A stretch of 51,048 nucleotides of DNA from Guillardia theta CCMP2712. Taxonomy: Eukaryota; Cryptophyceae; Pyrenomonadales; Geminigeraceae. Below the pieces are notes generated by a model. That model saw only the letters and a program-made list of their open reading frames with translations, was not told the DNA's origin and made no database searches. Positions 48,667 through 51,048 of this stretch are shown here, one piece after another. The stretch is from the NCBI RefSeq assembly GCF_000315625.1, contig NW_005434669.1, positions 270,931 to 321,978 on the forward strand. The letters run 5' to 3'. Position numbers and translations under genes: made by a program. Every line of letters starts with the position of its first letter. Positions within the stretch are counted from its first letter, which is position 1.

Positions 48667-51048
48667 GTTAAACTTAGATAAATTTTTCGTTTCTTCTCCA
48701 TTTGTTGCCAGTTCAACTTCCGACTTTCCTCCTTTTGGCCTCCAACCCTGATAACTTCTGTCACTTTTCGAACTCCTCCCCCTCCCCCTCACCGTTGGAT
48801 GGAGCTGTCGATGGTCGCTTGCTGGTGTCAGACTCTGTTCTGGGATCAGCAATCGCTCCTCGTCCTCGACTGTCTCACCTGCGGCCACATGTCGAGTCGC
48901 CTTGCCGAGCTCACACTGACTGATGAGCGACGAGAAGCGCAGTGTACACAAGCTCTCGTGAGTCTGCCAGCAGGCATCAGCAACCCCCTCCTCCTCCCCT
49001 GTCCTCCTCCTCCTCGCTTCATTCCTACCGAAGTTTCAGACGGGGAGAGAGCGAAGATGACGAGGGCCTGCAGCAAGTCAACAAGAGGAGGCGATGCTCG
49101 AGCCATGAGACCTTTCCGTCCCCGCTGAAGCAAGGCTGAAGTAGGAAGGTGAGCTTGGAGTTGCTGCGCACATCCCTTCAGTCCCTCCTCCTTCTCCCCC
49201 TCCTCCTCGTACCGGAAGGGGACATGACTCTTCTTCTGGGAGATGGAGGTGAACACGTCTCCTGCACATCAGGTGAGCGTGTCGATCCCTCCGTTCTCAT
49301 CCCCGTCACCGAGAGCGCTCAGCGACTTGTTGATGGATTGGGTCTCTTTCAGTCTGTCTCCTGCTCCCCAGTCATCTCCCCTCCTGCTCCTCCTGCTCCT
49401 CTCATACCAGTTGCATTCGACTTTGCTAACCGCTCGCTGCCCGCAAGGTCGACCAGGTTGAGACTGAAGGATGGCGGGAGGTCAGAGGAGAGAGAGGAGG
49501 AGCGAAGTCAGCAAGACTCACCTGCCATGCAGGACCTGCCGAGGTCCATCCGGGATCTCCTTGGTTGCCTGAATGCGGATCTACGCCCAGGTGTGAGAAA
49601 ATAGACGATGAAGAGGAGAGGGAGAGGAGAGGAGAGGAGAGGAGAGGAGAGGAGAGGGAGAGGTGAGGGAGAGGGAGAGGGAGAGGGAGAGGAGAGGAGA
49701 CACGAGAGAAAGGGATGTGGGAAGGAATTGAGACCTGGAAGACGGTGTGACTGCGAGAGGATCGCTCGTTCATGTCAGTTCCCTTCACAGTGCGATGTTT
49801 CTCCGAGGTTGTCATCAGCTGCAGTGACAATCAGCAAGTGGAAGAGAGGGAGGGAGAGGAGGAGAGGGAGGCAGATACAACAAGGGCTAGAGTCATGGTC
49901 ACAGAACGATCATGGGGAGGAGAAGTGGAGGAGGAGAGGACAGCAAACCTTGTGAATGTCCTCCCTGGTGCAGACAAGAACGGACATGAGATCAGTCACA
50001 GACATGAGCCCATTTTCTCCCTGTCTGATTGTGTAGCTCTTTCCCTGTAGACAAGTCTCATCTCCCTGCCCCTGCCCCTGCCCCTGCCCCTGTCGCCCTC
50101 GGCCTCACCTCCAAGTCCTTGGGGTCGCAGAGCAGATCGCGAATGCTCTCGTTGTAGATCTCCAGGCAGGAAGCATGCAGCGTGTACTCCCACCTGAGGT
50201 CTTGTAAGGGAAGGAGAGAAGTGAGGGAGGAGGAGAGGGGAAGGGAGGGGGAAGGGAGGGGAGGGGGGCAGGCCCACCCGTTGTCCTTCATGGCCTCAAT
50301 GGTAGCGAGGATCTGACGGTCGCGTTAGGACCTCCTGGTCCTCCTCTTCTCAACCTGCTCGATGGATCTCGGGATGATGCCCTGGTGGTCTCCTCCTCCG
50401 CCGATCATCGTGTGCGTCTTTCCTGCTCCGGTCTGGCAGAGGGGTCAGGGGATGTAGCCCTCTCCTCCTCCTCCTCCTCCTCCTCCTCTCACCTGTCCAT
50501 AGGCTAGCAAGCTCACGTTGTAGCCATCCAGCGCACTTTGAACGAAATTCTTGACCTGATAGGGAATCAGTGAGTGAAGGAGGGAGTGAATGAGAGGAGT
50601 GAGGGAAGGAGGGAGGGAGACAGAGCGAAAGAGGAAAGGCAGAGAGTGGAGCACCAGCAAGGATGCAAGGAGGAAGGAGGAGTTGCAAGGAGAGGGCAAG
50701 GACCGGACCTCTTCGAACACGTCGGTCTGAGTTGAGTTCTGCCCGAAGCAGCGATCGAACTTGAAGTCGTTGTTGGACCCTCCGTACGGGAGAATCACCT
50801 GCTCACTCTCTTTTCATCTGTAGTTTTCTCTCCTTCTCCTCCTCCCCTCGCTTCCCTCCTCTCCCTTCCCTCCTCTGTCTCACGCTTGCCCCCATCCCTT
50901 CTCGCTCCTACCGTGCCAAGGTTCTCGTCCAGTGACATCGGGCATGTTCCTTCCTGTTCGCAGATGAGAAGCAGATGGGAATGGTGGGAGGCTAGGAGAG
51001 AAGGAAACGAAGAAAAAAATGATTGGGAGGAGGAGGAGGAGGAGGAGG
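48663..51048 (-). CDS. Kinesin-14 C-terminal motor domain (partial, runs off the right edge)
   Basis: Minus-end-directed kinesin of the C-terminal-motor class. The N-terminal tail, stalk and neck lie beyond 51048. Motor pieces leftwards: NNDFKFDRCFGQNSTQTDVF near 50770, NFVQSALDGYNVSLLAYGQ near 50530, P-loop TGAGKTHTM and GIIPRSIEQ near 50400 (an intron splits GQ from TGAGKT), WEYTLHASCLEIYNESIRDL near 50170, switch I MNERSSRSHTVFQ near 49740, switch II NLVDLAGSERLAKSNATG near 49440, TQSINKSLSALG near 49320, NSKLTFLLQPCFSGDGK near 49150, ALVIFALSPSETSV, and CTLRFSSLISQCELGKATRH near 48920. VQSALDGYNV and motor-at-C-terminus mark kinesin-14. After donor GTGAGA at 48878 I place a last exon 48757-48663; without that splice the frame would run to 48511, antisense to NCKX. 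Confidence 0.9.
49612..49702. repeat. (GAGAG)n/(GAGAGG)n purine repeat in a kinesin intron
   Basis: GGAGA pentamers followed by GAGAGG hexamers on the + strand, inside the intron after the SSRSHTVFQ exon. It resembles the tract at 91-209. Confidence 0.88.

Noticed and set aside
1-51048. Nucleomorph, plastid or bacterial origin of the window
   Set aside because: Dense spliceosomal introns, long intergenic regions and eukaryotic nuclear genes (eIF3d, GCN5, SKA1, kinesin-14) fit host nuclear DNA only.

Overview
The window is nuclear DNA of a protist-like photosynthetic eukaryote. Most genes are split by many spliceosomal GT-AG introns, a large share of them only 41-50 nt long. I recognise 19 protein genes. 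My best guess is a cryptophyte alga such as Guillardia theta. The reasons are the intron style, one hydrolase with a signal peptide followed directly by Phe and a transit-like stretch (the secondary-plastid bipartite presequence pattern), a SHAQKYF-type Myb, and eukaryotic housekeeping genes. The species is inferred, not proven. I see no tRNA, rRNA, CRISPR array, prokaryotic operon or intact transposon.

Layout, left to right: PUS1-like tRNA pseudouridine synthase (+) tail-to-tail with eIF3d (-); an intronless serine/histidine-type PLP decarboxylase (+); an HKT/TRK potassium transporter (+) facing GCN5 histone acetyltransferase (-); an unknown multi-TM protein (-); a Spinster-like MFS transporter (+) facing an unknown coiled-coil protein (-); a Cys-motif membrane protein A (+) facing an RCC1L-like protein (-); a SHAQKYF Myb (-); a DUF1295 steroid-reductase-like membrane enzyme (+) facing a DUF1749-type alpha/beta hydrolase with a plastid-type leader (-); a 1426-residue intronless protein with three glycan-related modules (+); Cys-motif protein B with a perfect 180-bp tandem array (+) facing a PBZ zinc-finger/macrodomain protein (-); SKA1 (+); an NCKX-type cation/Ca exchanger (+) facing a C-terminal-motor kinesin-14 (-, cut by the right edge).

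The genes do not form one pathway. They fall into RNA and translation (PUS1, eIF3d), chromatin and ADP-ribose signalling (GCN5, Myb, PBZ-macro), mitosis (SKA1, kinesin-14), ion and solute transport (HKT/TRK, MFS, NCKX) and glycan or lipid metabolism. Seven gene pairs are convergent with 0-214 nt between stop codons, while 5' intergenic regions are long. Those long regions share three recurring elements: TACCCC/GGGGTA-rich stretches, CCGGGCC-type GC islands and a TTAACTTAACTTTGA motif.

The most unusual items are: a triple-PBZ protein whose macrodomain motifs occur in circularly permuted order; the three-module glycan protein; and a two-member family of membrane-anchored proteins built from H-x2-C-x3-C-x4/5-C-x3-C units. 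Exon models were made by hand. For PUS1, the HKT/TRK gene, the MFS gene, Cys proteins A and B, SKA1 and NCKX I checked that the joined exon lengths keep a single open frame.
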